Notes: a model not told the origin generated them from the letters alone. A stretch of DNA of 63,369 nt from Chloroflexota bacterium (GCA_018004935.1 JAGNBF010000038.1:1-63369); one strand, 5' to 3'; numbered from the stretch's first letter, positions 51,679-61,049 are shown. Numbers and translations: made by a program.

Positions 51679-51744
51679 GTTCACTCTATCCATAACAAGA
51701 GTTTTGTTCTCTGAGCGAACTCTCCGGAAATTGTTAGAATCTAG

Positions 51745-51926
51745 TAGGGCGATTGCATACGCGGATTTGCCCCACCCCTAACCCCGCTCCCAGGGGCGGG
51801 GAATTTTTTAAGAGCCGTTTTTCGCGGGCATTCACCCGTGAAAAACGGCTCAAGTTGGTTCTTTTCCCTTCCTGGCGGGAATCGTTAAGGCGGTGGGTTC
51901 ATTGGGGTGAGTAGGCAATCGCCCTG
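51745..51926 (+). mobile_element. Family A miniature element, complete copy with target duplication
   Basis: 182 bp. Terminal repeats TAGGGCGATTGCATAC (51745-51760) and GTAGGCAATCGCCCT (51911-51925). Leader CCCCACCCCTAACCCCGCTC with GGGGCGGGGAA, hairpin arms 51812-51828 (GAGCCGTTTTTCGCGGG) and 51835-51851 (CCCGTGAAAAACGGCTC; one G-U pair in RNA), then TGGCGGGAATCGTTAAGGCG. It is flanked by a 10-bp direct repeat TAGAATCTAG (51735-51744, 51927-51936). Confidence 0.9.
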
Positions 51927-52045
51927 TAGAATCTAGCCGGTTAATTGTGCCACCCCCAACAGGGGTTTACAAATTAGAGGGGGATGGGTTTTGTTCCAGG
52001 CAATAAAATTGGGGCATGGTTCAGGTAAGTTTTACAAATTTAACG

Positions 52046-52079
52046 GTTAAGCACCATTTGCCGACTTTTGAACCGCGCC
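52046..52079. repeat. Dispersed repeat family J, copy 2
   Basis: GTTAAGCACCATTTGCCGAC, TTTTGAACCGCGCC; matches 34211-34249. Confidence 0.7.
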
Positions 52080-52252
52080 AAAATTTGGTACTTTGGATTC
52101 AACGGTGAGTCTACTGCAAAAAGCCCGGTTTCCGACTAATTTAACCGTCGCTCCCAGAGAAAAAGAACCCGGGCTTTTAACTGTTTTGACCTTTTTTCGG
52201 TGGACGCAATGGTTATCTGTTAATGCCTGAAAAGTGAAGGTAACGATCATTC

Positions 52253-53539
52253 ATGCTCGCTTTCATCCGCCATTATTTTAGTCCTACGTTGCGTCAGGTT
52301 ATCCTCCTTTTTCTCATTGATATGGGGACGAATGTTGTTGACTATGCCTTCCATTTTTATCTGGGCTGGGTATTACAGCCAACGGATTTTGCTATTGTCC
52401 AGACGGTGAATTCGGCTTTGTTGGTAGCGGTGACGGTATTTGGGATGAACCAACCGGCGGTGGCCCGCCTGGTAGCAACGGCGGCTGGGGATGAGGTCCA
52501 AGGGCGAGCCATTTTTCAGACCTTTTTGGGGCAAAGTAGCTGGTTGGGGCTGGCATTGGTGGGGCTGATTGGGGCGGGGCGGGGGCTGATTGCCTCATGG
52601 CTGAATGTACCACCGATGGCTGTGGCAATTGCGGCCGCGATGCTCTGGTTTGCGCTTACTCGTCCGGTGGTGGCAGGTATGCTTCAGGCACGGCAACAAT
52701 TTTGGGCTTACGGTGGCTCACGTACTGTGTATGCCGTGAGCCGATTGGGGTTGGCTCTGATTTTACTCACTGTCTGGACGTCAAATGCCAATCTGGCCCT
52801 GATCACCTTACCTTTAGGGGCGTTGGCGGCGCTTTTGGCCGGGTTGTGGGCTTTGGGCGGGTCTGTCTGGCGGCGAACACCCCGCCTGGCCCGGAATGTG
52901 GTTGTAGAGGGGTGGCGGCTTTCGTTGGGGGCGTTGGTGGCTTATGGGGCCTTTATGTTTTTGCAGAGTGTAGATGTGATTTGGGTGAACCGAATGTTTG
53001 CGCCGGAGGACGCGGCCGCGTTCTCGGCTGTGGTTTTGTTCCGTCGTTTATTAGCCGTGTTGCCGGGGGCTGTGGTTGTGATTATGTATCCGCGTGCGGC
53101 CGCGCTTGTGGCCCAGGGGCAGTCACCGGCACGCCTGCTCCGCCTTACCACCTTGGGCATTACCCTGCCGACATTACTCCTGACGCTGGTCTATTTTGCC
53201 TTTGGTGACACATTGATGGCGGTGAGTTTTGGCGGTAAATACCTGCAAGCCGCCCCGCTGTTGGGGTGGATGGGGGTGGCGATGTTGGGGCATGGGCTGG
53301 TGACGATGTGGTTGAACTTTTTTCTGGTAACGCGGCCGCTGGGTTATGTGGTGGCTCTGGTTGTTGCGGCCGCGGGGCATTTGTTGCTCCTCACCCTCTT
53401 CGGGACCACTTTAGCTCGTGTCACTCTCATTTTTGGTTTGACTGGGTTATTATTAACCAGTATAGGTCTGGGCTTTTATGATTTGTCTCAGAGGCGTGCC
53501 AGGCCGGGAAAATGGACGAAGGTTAATGGAACAGTGTAA
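52253..53539 (+). CDS. Polysaccharide flippase-type membrane protein (MOP/Wzx-like)
   Basis: 428 residues with about 12 hydrophobic helices and the opening FSPTLRQVILLFLIDMGTNV, AFHFYLGWVL typical of polysaccharide biosynthesis MATE/MOP exporters, which move lipid-linked oligosaccharides across the membrane. The loop MNQPAVARLVAT follows helix 2. It has five GCGGCCGC octamers, mostly encoding Ala runs in helices (AIAAAMLW, EDAAAFSA, PRAAALVA, VAAAGHLL). A weak AAGGTAA precedes the ATG. No glycosyltransferase is adjacent. Confidence 0.85.
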   Translation: MLAFIRHYFSPTLRQVILLFLIDMGTNVVDYAFHFYLGWVLQPTDFAIVQTVNSALLVAVTVFGMNQPAVARLVATAAGDEVQGRAIFQTFLGQSSWLGLALVGLIGAGRGLIASWLNVPPMAVAIAAAMLWFALTRPVVAGMLQARQQFWAYGGSRTVYAVSRLGLALILLTVWTSNANLALITLPLGALAALLAGLWALGGSVWRRTPRLARNVVVEGWRLSLGALVAYGAFMFLQSVDVIWVNRMFAPEDAAAFSAVVLFRRLLAVLPGAVVVIMYPRAAALVAQGQSPARLLRLTTLGITLPTLLLTLVYFAFGDTLMAVSFGGKYLQAAPLLGWMGVAMLGHGLVTMWLNFFLVTRPLGYVVALVVAAAGHLLLLTLFGTTLARVTLIFGLTGLLLTSIGLGFYDLSQRRARPGKWTKVNGTV

Positions 53540-53777
53540 ACGTTCCGTTACTCCACCCGGCGGTCAAACCGCCGGGCTATCCGTACCCAGCCCTACGGGC
53601 TAAAACAGCAGGCCAATGGCCTTCGTGACCATAGCCCGGCACATGAGAAAGTTCCCCGCTCCTCGGGGCGGGGTTAGGGGCGGGGGATACCATGTTACCT
53701 GACTGTTTTTTTAAACGACAAACGGCCTGGGTAACAATACGGACGGCGTGGATGAATTTACATGACTGAACGGTTAC
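53536..53777 (+). mobile_element. Family B element with a nested family A fragment
   Basis: Ends GTAAACGTTCCGT (53536-53548) and ACTGAACGGTTAC (53765-53777), hairpin CCCGGCGG-TCAAA-CCGCCGGG near 53557, interior shared with 34312-34469, and an inserted reversed family A piece at about 53645-53700 (TTCCCCGCTCCTCGGGGCGG). Flanking GGAACAG (53528-53534) and GGAGCAG (53778-53784) may be a worn target duplication. It overlaps the end of the flippase gene and reaches the region just before the phosphatase start. Confidence 0.75.
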
Positions 53778-53806
53778 GGAGCAGGCTGAATTTCGCCGAG
53801 AATCCT

Positions 53807-54295
53807 ATGAAAACATTACTTATTTTGCGTCATGCCAAATCGAGTTGGGCCAATGTGAATCAAACGGATCATGAACGGCCGCTGAATGGACGGGGGAAAA
53901 AGGATGCCCCGCAGGTGGGGCGGGTACTTAAGGAAAAACAGATCACCCCAGATCTGATTATTACCTCTACCGCGGAACGAGCTTTGGCGACGGCGGAAGC
54001 GGCCGCGATCAGCAGTGATTATGACCATGAGTTAAAACTAGATGGTCGGCTTTACCTTGCCCCTGTTTTCACTTACCTGGCCGTTTTGCGTGAACTGGGC
54101 ACTGGCCCGGCCTGTGTCATGGTTGTAGGCCACAATCCCGGGTCAGAAGATCTGGTGTATCATCTAACGGACGAACCAGAGTTGATGCCTACAGCCGCCC
54201 TGGCCTGCATCACACTACCCCTGGCCCATTGGTCGGAGCTAGATGAAAAGGTGAAAGGGAAATTGGTGTGGTCATGGCGGCCGCACGATGAATGA
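53807..54295 (+). CDS. SixA-type histidine phosphatase
   Basis: 162 residues. The phosphohistidine motif LRHAKSSW (RHA at about 8) and the second active-site region VVGHNPGSE are intact, with IITSTAERALATAEA between, the pattern of SixA-like phosphatases that remove phosphate from phosphohistidine of histidine kinases or phosphotransferases. I chose ATG 53807; the frame continues upstream to 53762 but that part is the end of a mobile repeat. A GCGGCCGC octamer encodes part of the C-terminal WRPHDE. Nothing in the neighbourhood shows the substrate. Confidence 0.85.
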   Translation: MKTLLILRHAKSSWANVNQTDHERPLNGRGKKDAPQVGRVLKEKQITPDLIITSTAERALATAEAAAISSDYDHELKLDGRLYLAPVFTYLAVLRELGTGPACVMVVGHNPGSEDLVYHLTDEPELMPTAALACITLPLAHWSELDEKVKGKLVWSWRPHDE

Positions 54296-54360
54296 AGAGG
54301 ATTTTGTTAGGGCTAAGCCGGTTGCCTGGGCTTGTCGAAGGCCGTTGGTTTTGACAGGCT

Positions 54361-54420
54361 CAACCAACTTGCTGTGGCCGGTCTCCTGACCGCACCACTC
54401 ACGTTATTTCTGAACGATGC
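54361..54420. repeat. Family D repeat
   Basis: CTTGCTGTGGCCGGTCTCCT, GACCGCACCACTCACG and TTATTTCTGAACGATG, directly abutting the stop codon of the leftward gene at 54421. Confidence 0.75.
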
Positions 54421-57400
54421 CTAAGCGGCTTTCTTTTTCACTGCCCGTTCGGCTCCATTACTCTCATACAACTTACTCAGGCTTTTGTTTCGGGCGACCC
54501 ATAACCCCACCAGGCCAATCTTCAATTCATAAAGCGAGGTAGCATCATCCCCCAGCTCGCGCAAGATGTCTCGTTGCCCCAACCGGTTCAGGGCGATAGT
54601 CACTTCGGCGGGGGTGAGTTGGATGTTGTATTTACTCAGGTATTGGAGCAGATCAGAGGGGTGGAAGGGGCGCTCACGATCCATCAGATGTGCGGCCGCG
54701 GTGAGGAGCGCTCGTTCAGCTTGTGATGATTGTTGCCACAAGTACGCAAAATGGGCCTCGCCCAAACTCAACATCTGATCCAGCGTGGCGTTTACATCCG
54801 AGATGGTGATGTAAGGGTTTTTTTGCTCGTTGGCCCGGTTGACCAGGGTATAACAAACAAGTTGCAGGAAGTAAGGATGACCGGCCGTCACCCGCAAGAT
54901 CTTCTCCAGGGCCAGATCATCATAAACCAGGTGCGGGCTAACTGGTTCTGTGATCAGCCGGGTTGCGGCCGCGGTGTCCAGAAAACCGATTTCCCCATGT
55001 AAGGCAATATTAAACAAAACAGACCAGTAATCACTGCTCATCTCTTCTAGCCGGTGTGTGCCCACAAACACAAAACTCAGCCCTTCCGCATGTTGCATCA
55101 GGTGGCGCAGGTAGGTGAAAAACGTCGGTGGCAAAATGCCATCATTGACCAGGTTTTGGAATGCTTCAAACTCATCAAACACAAGCAGGAGAGTTGTGCC
55201 AGGAGGTAAGAGCGCCTGGGCGGAGGGAATAAATTGCCGTTGGAAGAGATGGGTAGGATTTTCATTCCAGACCGCTCGGTCTGGTATCTCTATGGCAAAC
55301 CCTTTGGTGGCTAAGGCATCGGCAATGGCCCAGGCCAGGTCATAAAACAGGGCGGCCATCCCTTCTACCACGCCCAATGATTGGCAATCAATATACACCA
55401 CCAGCAGGTTTTCGGGCAGATGTTGATCTAACCGTAACAGGGCGGATGTTTTGCCGGTGCGCCGCTGTCCTACCATGATCAGGACTCGATTTTGCTCGCT
55501 GTGGCGCACGTTTTCGGCAATAAAGTGGAAAAACCGTTCCCGCCCTACAAACAGGGGGCTATTACGGCGGAGCGGTGTGCCCGGCGAATACGGGTTCATA
55601 ATGGCGGTAAAATCACGTGCGGGAGGCAAGAGGTGCACCATGTCGGCAAATTCCACCGTTTTGCGGGTACGGTGGCGGTCATCGTAAATAACCTCACACA
55701 CCAGACGGAAGCGGTCTGTTACCCGGGGGGCGATGGTAAAACTGATGGGGCGGCCGCGACCAGGCGGTAAAAAGGGAAAGGTTTGATCAGGGCTGTGGCG
55801 GTCAAAGGCCGGACTTTCGGCCAGGGAAATAATGACGTTTTCGGCGGGGGCGCGGCCGCTATTTTTGATCTCCAGGGTCACTTCCGTCTCATCACCGGCC
55901 ACAAGCCGCCGGGTTTTAAGCCGAACTTCCAGGCTGGCCTGACCTTGAATCTCCTCGGTAGCGGCTGTGACCAACCCCAACCAACGCGCTGTTATAGCTG
56001 TTACCAGACATTTTTCGATCCGGTTTACCTGCCAGGTCACCCGCTCTTGTAACTGTAATAACAATGTTTCGGCGTCGCGCAAGTAAACCAGGCGATCCCC
56101 GGCTTCTTCGACACGCTCACTGTCACTGATGCGGGTGATGATGGGGAGAAGGGCATCTAGCGACATGGCGGGTCGTTCGGCGCGGCCGCGAATTCGTAAC
56201 GCTTCGCCCAATTGCGGCCGCAACAAACTTAACTCCGTAATCGAAGGGGCCGTCAGTAACTGCTGGGCCGTCTTAAACGTGGCCTGCCACGAAGCCAGGT
56301 CACGCCAGATGGGTGCCATCTGCTTGCCTTCTTCCAGGGCACCCAAAATAATGGGCAACCCGGCTTCTGGTCGCCCTGTGAGCAAGAACAACCCATCCAC
56401 CAGCCCCGCCAGAGCCGGATTCCCCTCTAGCCGGGCCTGATTGGCCAGTCCCAGCAAAAAGCCAGGGGCATCGGCATTCAAGTTATAGGCCACCTTTATC
56501 ATGTTAAGAGTGGCATCCGGCTGTTGCAGTAAGCGCCGATAAAAGCGGCGTGCCCGGACATCCGGTTGCCAGGTCCGACGCATAAACGCACCGCCAAACC
56601 CCACCAACAAAGTTACCAAAACCCCCGCCAGTACCCACATCCCTGTCCTGTCTTCCCGTTGCACCACCAGCGGGGGCGGGCCAACCATTGGCTCGACCAG
56701 ACCAGAGTGGACATCATCATGATAAATGAAGCGGTATTGCACCCCGGCGGTGGTGGCCGGTGGCTCAATCAGCCAGAAAAGAGATTCATTGCGTTGCGCT
56801 GTTTGTTCCCCCTGCGATACCCAGGTATTGCTTACCGGATCAAACACTTCAAGCCGTATCCCGACAACCTCATTTTCTTCGATATTAATGACCGATATGT
56901 TCAGGCTGTAACCGGCTTCATTGGCTTCGGCCAGGCTGTTAAAGAGCAATGGGGCGCGGTTGACCTGCTTCTGGAACAGGCGCACCACTCCCGTCTCGGT
57001 GATGGCTACCAGTTCATCGGGCTGATCGGCCTGTCGCTGTATCCCTGTAAGCCAGAAAATTTCCCCCGCCATTTCTAACTGATCCCACAGATCGCGCTCA
57101 TCGGCGGTGTAGAGGTACACCACACCATCCCGATTGCCCACAGCAATATCTGGCACAATGTCACCGTTGAGGTCGCCCCAATAAAAGGCGGTAATTCGCC
57201 CCGGTTCGGTGAGTCGCCAGGTCTCGGAGGGGGATGGTTCATTGACATAGGCCAGCCGGATCAGGTCCCCCTCTTCCGTGACTACATAGAGGGAGTTGCC
57301 GCCGACGAAGCTGTTGATCGGTGTGCGATTACTCTGGTACTCCCATAATGAGCGCCCTTCGGCCCCCAGGCCCTGGATAATGCCATCTTGCCCGGTTACG

Positions 57401-59559
57401 ATCAGTTGCGAAGGCGGCAGGCCCTCTGGGGTGAGGGTTTGCAGGTTGACGACGTTTTGCAGGTAAGCCAGTTGATTTTTAGGCAGGCCTTTGTTGCTGA
57501 GGAAATGGAGCAGATTTGATTGGGTAATGGCGACTAATTCGCGGCGGTCGCCCCGATTGAGATCGAACCATAATAATTGATCCACGCGACCGGTGAGGCT
57601 GGTTTGCCAGAGGCGCTCTCCGGTGAGAGAGTAGGCTAGGATTTGTCCGTCAATGGTGCCAATGAGAATTTCCGGGCGACCTTCTTCGTTGATGTCGGCG
57701 ATGAGCAGGCTGGTAATGAAGACGGGAAGCTGGATGCCTGCCCCCCAGACGGGATCGGGCTGACCATCGTTGGGGCGGAGGACGGTGATGTGACCGGTGT
57801 AGCTTTGCACGCCACGCGGGTTGGTGCGGCTCTGGTTGTAAACGACGACCAGCCCCGGCTGGCGTTTGCTATCGGTGTAAGCCAGGGCAGTCTGCCAGAT
57901 GATGCCATCCATTTCGGTAAACCAGCGGCGGTTGCCGCTGTTGCTTTCGATGAGGTAGAGGATACCTCCTTCGGTACCAATGAGGAGTTCTTCCTGACCG
58001 TCATCTTCTACATCGAGAACCAGGGCGGTCTGCGGCCGCGTGTCCAAACGGAAATTCCATAATTCCTGGTTGCGTCCGGGGCCAAAACCGGGATCCAGCA
58101 GTTCTAACGAGCCATAACCGGCCAGAAGTAATTCCTCCCGCCCATCCTGGTTAATATCTACCAGGCGGGACAACCCAGTGAAGGAAGTTGTAGTGAAATT
58201 GGTGCTGAGGATGCGTCCCTCGTTGCTAAGCAGGAGTAGATGAGCTGGTTCGGTAGCGGTGAGGTCGTCAGCGTTCAGTAGAATATCTTCACGGGTGGGA
58301 GCGGGGGCTAAGTCGGTGATGTTGGGGTTGGCTTCATTTTCGGCCAGGTCATCGGGGCCGAGGGGGGGGAGTACGGGACTGGCTTCGGTGGCGGTGGTTA
58401 AGAGGGGTTCTTCTCCGGCGGCCAGGGTAACGGCTAAGGCAATAGGTTGTACCTCAGTGGTGGGGTTGGGAGAAATGGTAACGACACCTTGCTCCGGGGT
58501 GGGGGCCAGTTGATTATCCCAAAAGGTGCGGCCGCTACTGGTGTAGGCGATAAGTCGCCCGACGGTTGTGCCCACTAACAGATGGGGGATGCCATCCAGG
58601 GGGGCCATTTGTAGGGCCGAAATAGGTTTGTTGGGGGTGCGAAACCAGCGTTCGGTGTTGCGCTGACTATCAATGTAATGAACGCGGCCGCGGTCTGTGC
58701 CTACCACAATATCTTGCGGCTGTTCTGGGTCAAAATTGGTGAATGTCAGGGCGGTAATCTGCCCTTCCACCGCCCGATCCCATATGGCTGTTCCCTGCGT
58801 ATTGAGGAGTGCCAGTTCACTATAGCTCCCACTGGTAAGATAACTGACAGCAACTTCGGGTAAGCCATCGCGGTTGGTGTCCCCAATTTGCACCAGGGGG
58901 GCGGGTTGGCTGGCGGGACGGGCGTAGCCAGTATACCGCCACACCAATTGCCCGGTTGTACTGTAGAGTCGGAGTTGACCGGAACTCAGCGCCACTAATA
59001 TTTCGTCTACCCCATCCTGGTTGTAATCCATAATTACCAGACTGACGGGGGTTACGGGCATGAGGCGCGTCCAACGTTCGTTGCCGGTTTCATCAAGCAG
59101 GCTCAGGTGGGATAGGGTGACGAAGGCAATACTGCGGCCGCGTTCGTTCGCTCCGTTGCGATCCACTGTTTGTAACTGGAGAATGCGAGCTGGGGCGGTA
59201 TAACTGCTGGGCCAGAGCGGTTGCCCCCCAGAGCTAAGGGCCGTGATTTTGGTGCCATCTGCGACCAAGACAAATTCCGCAAAATTATCATCGTTTAGGT
59301 CAGCGACTTCGAGCGAGGTAATCTGGCCCGTGGCGTCGTATTGCCAATAAGCGGGGGAAATGGTCTGGCTATGGGCGGGGGTAGGGGTAAAAAACAAGTA
59401 AGCGGTGAATAGCAGGCAAAGAAGTGTAAGCGGTCGGCGATAACGCCTGAGTCGTAAAGATCCCCCATGCCAGGCCCAAAAGAGGCAACGCTCCAGCATT
59501 TTTTGAAGGTCTATAGCGTCTTGGCGGGTACTCTTTCCCATGGCGTTACGGTTCGTCAT
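54421..59559 (-). CDS. Membrane beta-propeller fused to a STAND-like ATPase
   Basis: 1712 residues. N-terminal signal anchor (about 38-60, PLTLLCLLFTAYLFFTPTPA), then an extracytoplasmic region of about 850 residues with FG-GAP/PQQ-like propeller repeats (DxNxDGxxEI, as in DYNQDGVDEILVALSSG and DINEEGRPEILIG), and one membrane helix (about 965-990, WVLAGVLVTLLVGFGGAF). The cytoplasmic part has a CARDB-like segment (VTLEIKNSGRAPAENVIISL) at about 1230 and an ATPase with Walker A VGQRRTGKTS (near 1360), Walker B LLLVFDEFE (near 1456) and a C-terminal winged helix. It overlaps the upstream AAA regulator gene by 14 bp (or starts at 59541 with a 4-bp gap). I infer a signal receptor whose ATPase reports propeller binding to the partner. 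Eleven or more octamers. Confidence 0.88.
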   Translation of the reverse strand: MTNRNAMGKSTRQDAIDLQKMLERCLFWAWHGGSLRLRRYRRPLTLLCLLFTAYLFFTPTPAHSQTISPAYWQYDATGQITSLEVADLNDDNFAEFVLVADGTKITALSSGGQPLWPSSYTAPARILQLQTVDRNGANERGRSIAFVTLSHLSLLDETGNERWTRLMPVTPVSLVIMDYNQDGVDEILVALSSGQLRLYSTTGQLVWRYTGYARPASQPAPLVQIGDTNRDGLPEVAVSYLTSGSYSELALLNTQGTAIWDRAVEGQITALTFTNFDPEQPQDIVVGTDRGRVHYIDSQRNTERWFRTPNKPISALQMAPLDGIPHLLVGTTVGRLIAYTSSGRTFWDNQLAPTPEQGVVTISPNPTTEVQPIALAVTLAAGEEPLLTTATEASPVLPPLGPDDLAENEANPNITDLAPAPTREDILLNADDLTATEPAHLLLLSNEGRILSTNFTTTSFTGLSRLVDINQDGREELLLAGYGSLELLDPGFGPGRNQELWNFRLDTRPQTALVLDVEDDGQEELLIGTEGGILYLIESNSGNRRWFTEMDGIIWQTALAYTDSKRQPGLVVVYNQSRTNPRGVQSYTGHITVLRPNDGQPDPVWGAGIQLPVFITSLLIADINEEGRPEILIGTIDGQILAYSLTGERLWQTSLTGRVDQLLWFDLNRGDRRELVAITQSNLLHFLSNKGLPKNQLAYLQNVVNLQTLTPEGLPPSQLIVTGQDGIIQGLGAEGRSLWEYQSNRTPINSFVGGNSLYVVTEEGDLIRLAYVNEPSPSETWRLTEPGRITAFYWGDLNGDIVPDIAVGNRDGVVYLYTADERDLWDQLEMAGEIFWLTGIQRQADQPDELVAITETGVVRLFQKQVNRAPLLFNSLAEANEAGYSLNISVINIEENEVVGIRLEVFDPVSNTWVSQGEQTAQRNESLFWLIEPPATTAGVQYRFIYHDDVHSGLVEPMVGPPPLVVQREDRTGMWVLAGVLVTLLVGFGGAFMRRTWQPDVRARRFYRRLLQQPDATLNMIKVAYNLNADAPGFLLGLANQARLEGNPALAGLVDGLFLLTGRPEAGLPIILGALEEGKQMAPIWRDLASWQATFKTAQQLLTAPSITELSLLRPQLGEALRIRGRAERPAMSLDALLPIITRISDSERVEEAGDRLVYLRDAETLLLQLQERVTWQVNRIEKCLVTAITARWLGLVTAATEEIQGQASLEVRLKTRRLVAGDETEVTLEIKNSGRAPAENVIISLAESPAFDRHSPDQTFPFLPPGRGRPISFTIAPRVTDRFRLVCEVIYDDRHRTRKTVEFADMVHLLPPARDFTAIMNPYSPGTPLRRNSPLFVGRERFFHFIAENVRHSEQNRVLIMVGQRRTGKTSALLRLDQHLPENLLVVYIDCQSLGVVEGMAALFYDLAWAIADALATKGFAIEIPDRAVWNENPTHLFQRQFIPSAQALLPPGTTLLLVFDEFEAFQNLVNDGILPPTFFTYLRHLMQHAEGLSFVFVGTHRLEEMSSDYWSVLFNIALHGEIGFLDTAAATRLITEPVSPHLVYDDLALEKILRVTAGHPYFLQLVCYTLVNRANEQKNPYITISDVNATLDQMLSLGEAHFAYLWQQSSQAERALLTAAAHLMDRERPFHPSDLLQYLSKYNIQLTPAEVTIALNRLGQRDILRELGDDATSLYELKIGLVGLWVARNKSLSKLYESNGAERAVKKKAA

Positions 59560-60865
59560 TCAGCGGCGGCCGCAGGGCATATCCCACGCCCCGTTCACTG
59601 ACGATCCAGTTGCCAAACGGTTCAATGGCCCGACGCAGGCGTTTGATGAGGGTTTTCAGACGATCTGCTGGGTCTTTGATGATGTTATTGCCCCACACGG
59701 CCATCTCTAATTCTTCCCCATGAACCACATCATTCATCTGTTTACCCAGGCATACCAAAATGTCGAATTGGGATGTGGTGAGATTGATTTCCTGGCCGTT
59801 GGCTTTGACCTGGTGTTTTTGCGGATCGATGACAAATGGGCCAGCCTGGATCAGCCCCTCTACCTGTTGGCGACGAATAAACCGGCGCAAGATTTCACTG
59901 GTGTAGCGGTAGCCCTGTTCTGAGGGACTGAGCAGGCATTGTTGTTCTAACATACGTAGAATGTCTACCGGCCCATCACTGATTGCCAGGGTGTATTGGG
60001 CCTCAGGGGTGAGGTTTTGCCACAAGTAACTCAGGTGAGATTCGGACTCAATTTCGATGGGGGTGTCCAGAGTTTCTAGATCGGCCACGGCGCTATCTGC
60101 CAACATCTGGAAGATATGGTACCCGGCCACGTGTAGAAAAAATGGATGGGGACCTACCAGGTAGTGAATATGGCTGATAATCTCCGGGCTGAAATGGACA
60201 CCCGTGCCCTCTAGCCGGGATAACATCAGTTCGCGGGCTTCGGTTTCATTCATCAACCCCAGGGGGAGTGTGACAAAGATGTTGAAAAAGGGCGAACTCA
60301 GGATTTTCTCGTCAGCGGTGATGAGGAAGAGGGGGTGCTGACTGGCGGTAAGATAGGCCAGGCCATATTTGGTCGTAAGACCCCGCAGGCGGGCAAAGAA
60401 GTAGGGGGTCAGTTGTTCGTTGCTGGCGAGTAGTTCAAATTCATCAAGCAGAACGACAACACCTATCCCCTGCTGTGTAACCTGGTGAAGGGTGCGGTCC
60501 AGGGCACGGTAACTATCACCATTGGGTGGCGGTGCGAGGGGGATATGGGCGGTCGCGGCCGCGTCCTGCAACCCCGTCAGAAATACCTCATACACCTCTT
60601 CCGGCGGCGACCCCCCTAACTCCTGGCAATCTACCAGGACAAAAAGCATCTGGGGTGGGGCTAAATTGAACGGTGCCCGTACTTCTGGGCGGCATAGGTG
60701 AAGGAAAAGTGAGCTTTTACCAATGCGGCGGGGGCCGATCAGGGAAACACTCTGCCCGTTGCGTAGTAAACCTAAAATTTGGGCCGTCTCAGCCGAGCGG
60801 CCAAAGAAATGTTGGGCATGACGGATAGCGCCACGATGATAAAACGGGTTTTCCAGATTGTTCAT
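59546..60865 (-). CDS. AAA-type ATPase with OmpR-like winged-helix DNA-binding domain
   Basis: 439 residues. N-terminal STAND-like ATPase with Walker A GPRRIGKSS (43-51), Walker B GVVVLLDEFELL (about 145-156) and a sensor region. The C-terminus (about 345-435) is a Trans_reg_C winged helix: ANGQEINLTTSQFDILVCLG, DRLKTLIKRLRRAI and SERGVGYALRP. So it couples nucleotide binding to DNA binding. Start ATG 60865 has AAAGG upstream; a start at 60904 is possible. It is followed with 14-bp overlap by the membrane propeller-ATPase, which has the same ATPase type, arguing that the two form one signalling pair. There is no receiver or kinase domain in either. Confidence 0.88.
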   Translation of the reverse strand: MNNLENPFYHRGAIRHAQHFFGRSAETAQILGLLRNGQSVSLIGPRRIGKSSLFLHLCRPEVRAPFNLAPPQMLFVLVDCQELGGSPPEEVYEVFLTGLQDAAATAHIPLAPPPNGDSYRALDRTLHQVTQQGIGVVVLLDEFELLASNEQLTPYFFARLRGLTTKYGLAYLTASQHPLFLITADEKILSSPFFNIFVTLPLGLMNETEARELMLSRLEGTGVHFSPEIISHIHYLVGPHPFFLHVAGYHIFQMLADSAVADLETLDTPIEIESESHLSYLWQNLTPEAQYTLAISDGPVDILRMLEQQCLLSPSEQGYRYTSEILRRFIRRQQVEGLIQAGPFVIDPQKHQVKANGQEINLTTSQFDILVCLGKQMNDVVHGEELEMAVWGNNIIKDPADRLKTLIKRLRRAIEPFGNWIVSERGVGYALRPPLNDEP

Positions 60866-61049
60866 AACCAGCCTTTTATGAAATATAGACACAGGGTAGG
60901 GCAATTTGCTGAGGACTGAGTGACTTCAGAGTGCCCACTTTTTCATCTCTTTGAATGCGTGCCATTGTAACACAATCCGGGCAAACGTGAATGGTTTAGT
61001 GGCAAATTGGTGACAACCAGTACAGTTTAGCAAAAATAAAAACGTATCT

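Larger units (their letters stand above)
51351..52252. other. Divergent 0.9-kb intergenic region with four mobile repeats
   Basis: No gene is seen. It holds a family B element (51459-51552), a family E element (51597-51678), the complete family A element (51745-51926), repeat J copy 2 (52046-52079) and a G/C-rich inverted repeat (AAAAGCCCGG near 52118 with CCCGGGCTTTT near 52170), before the flippase gene. Promoters for both flanking genes must lie here. Confidence 0.85.
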
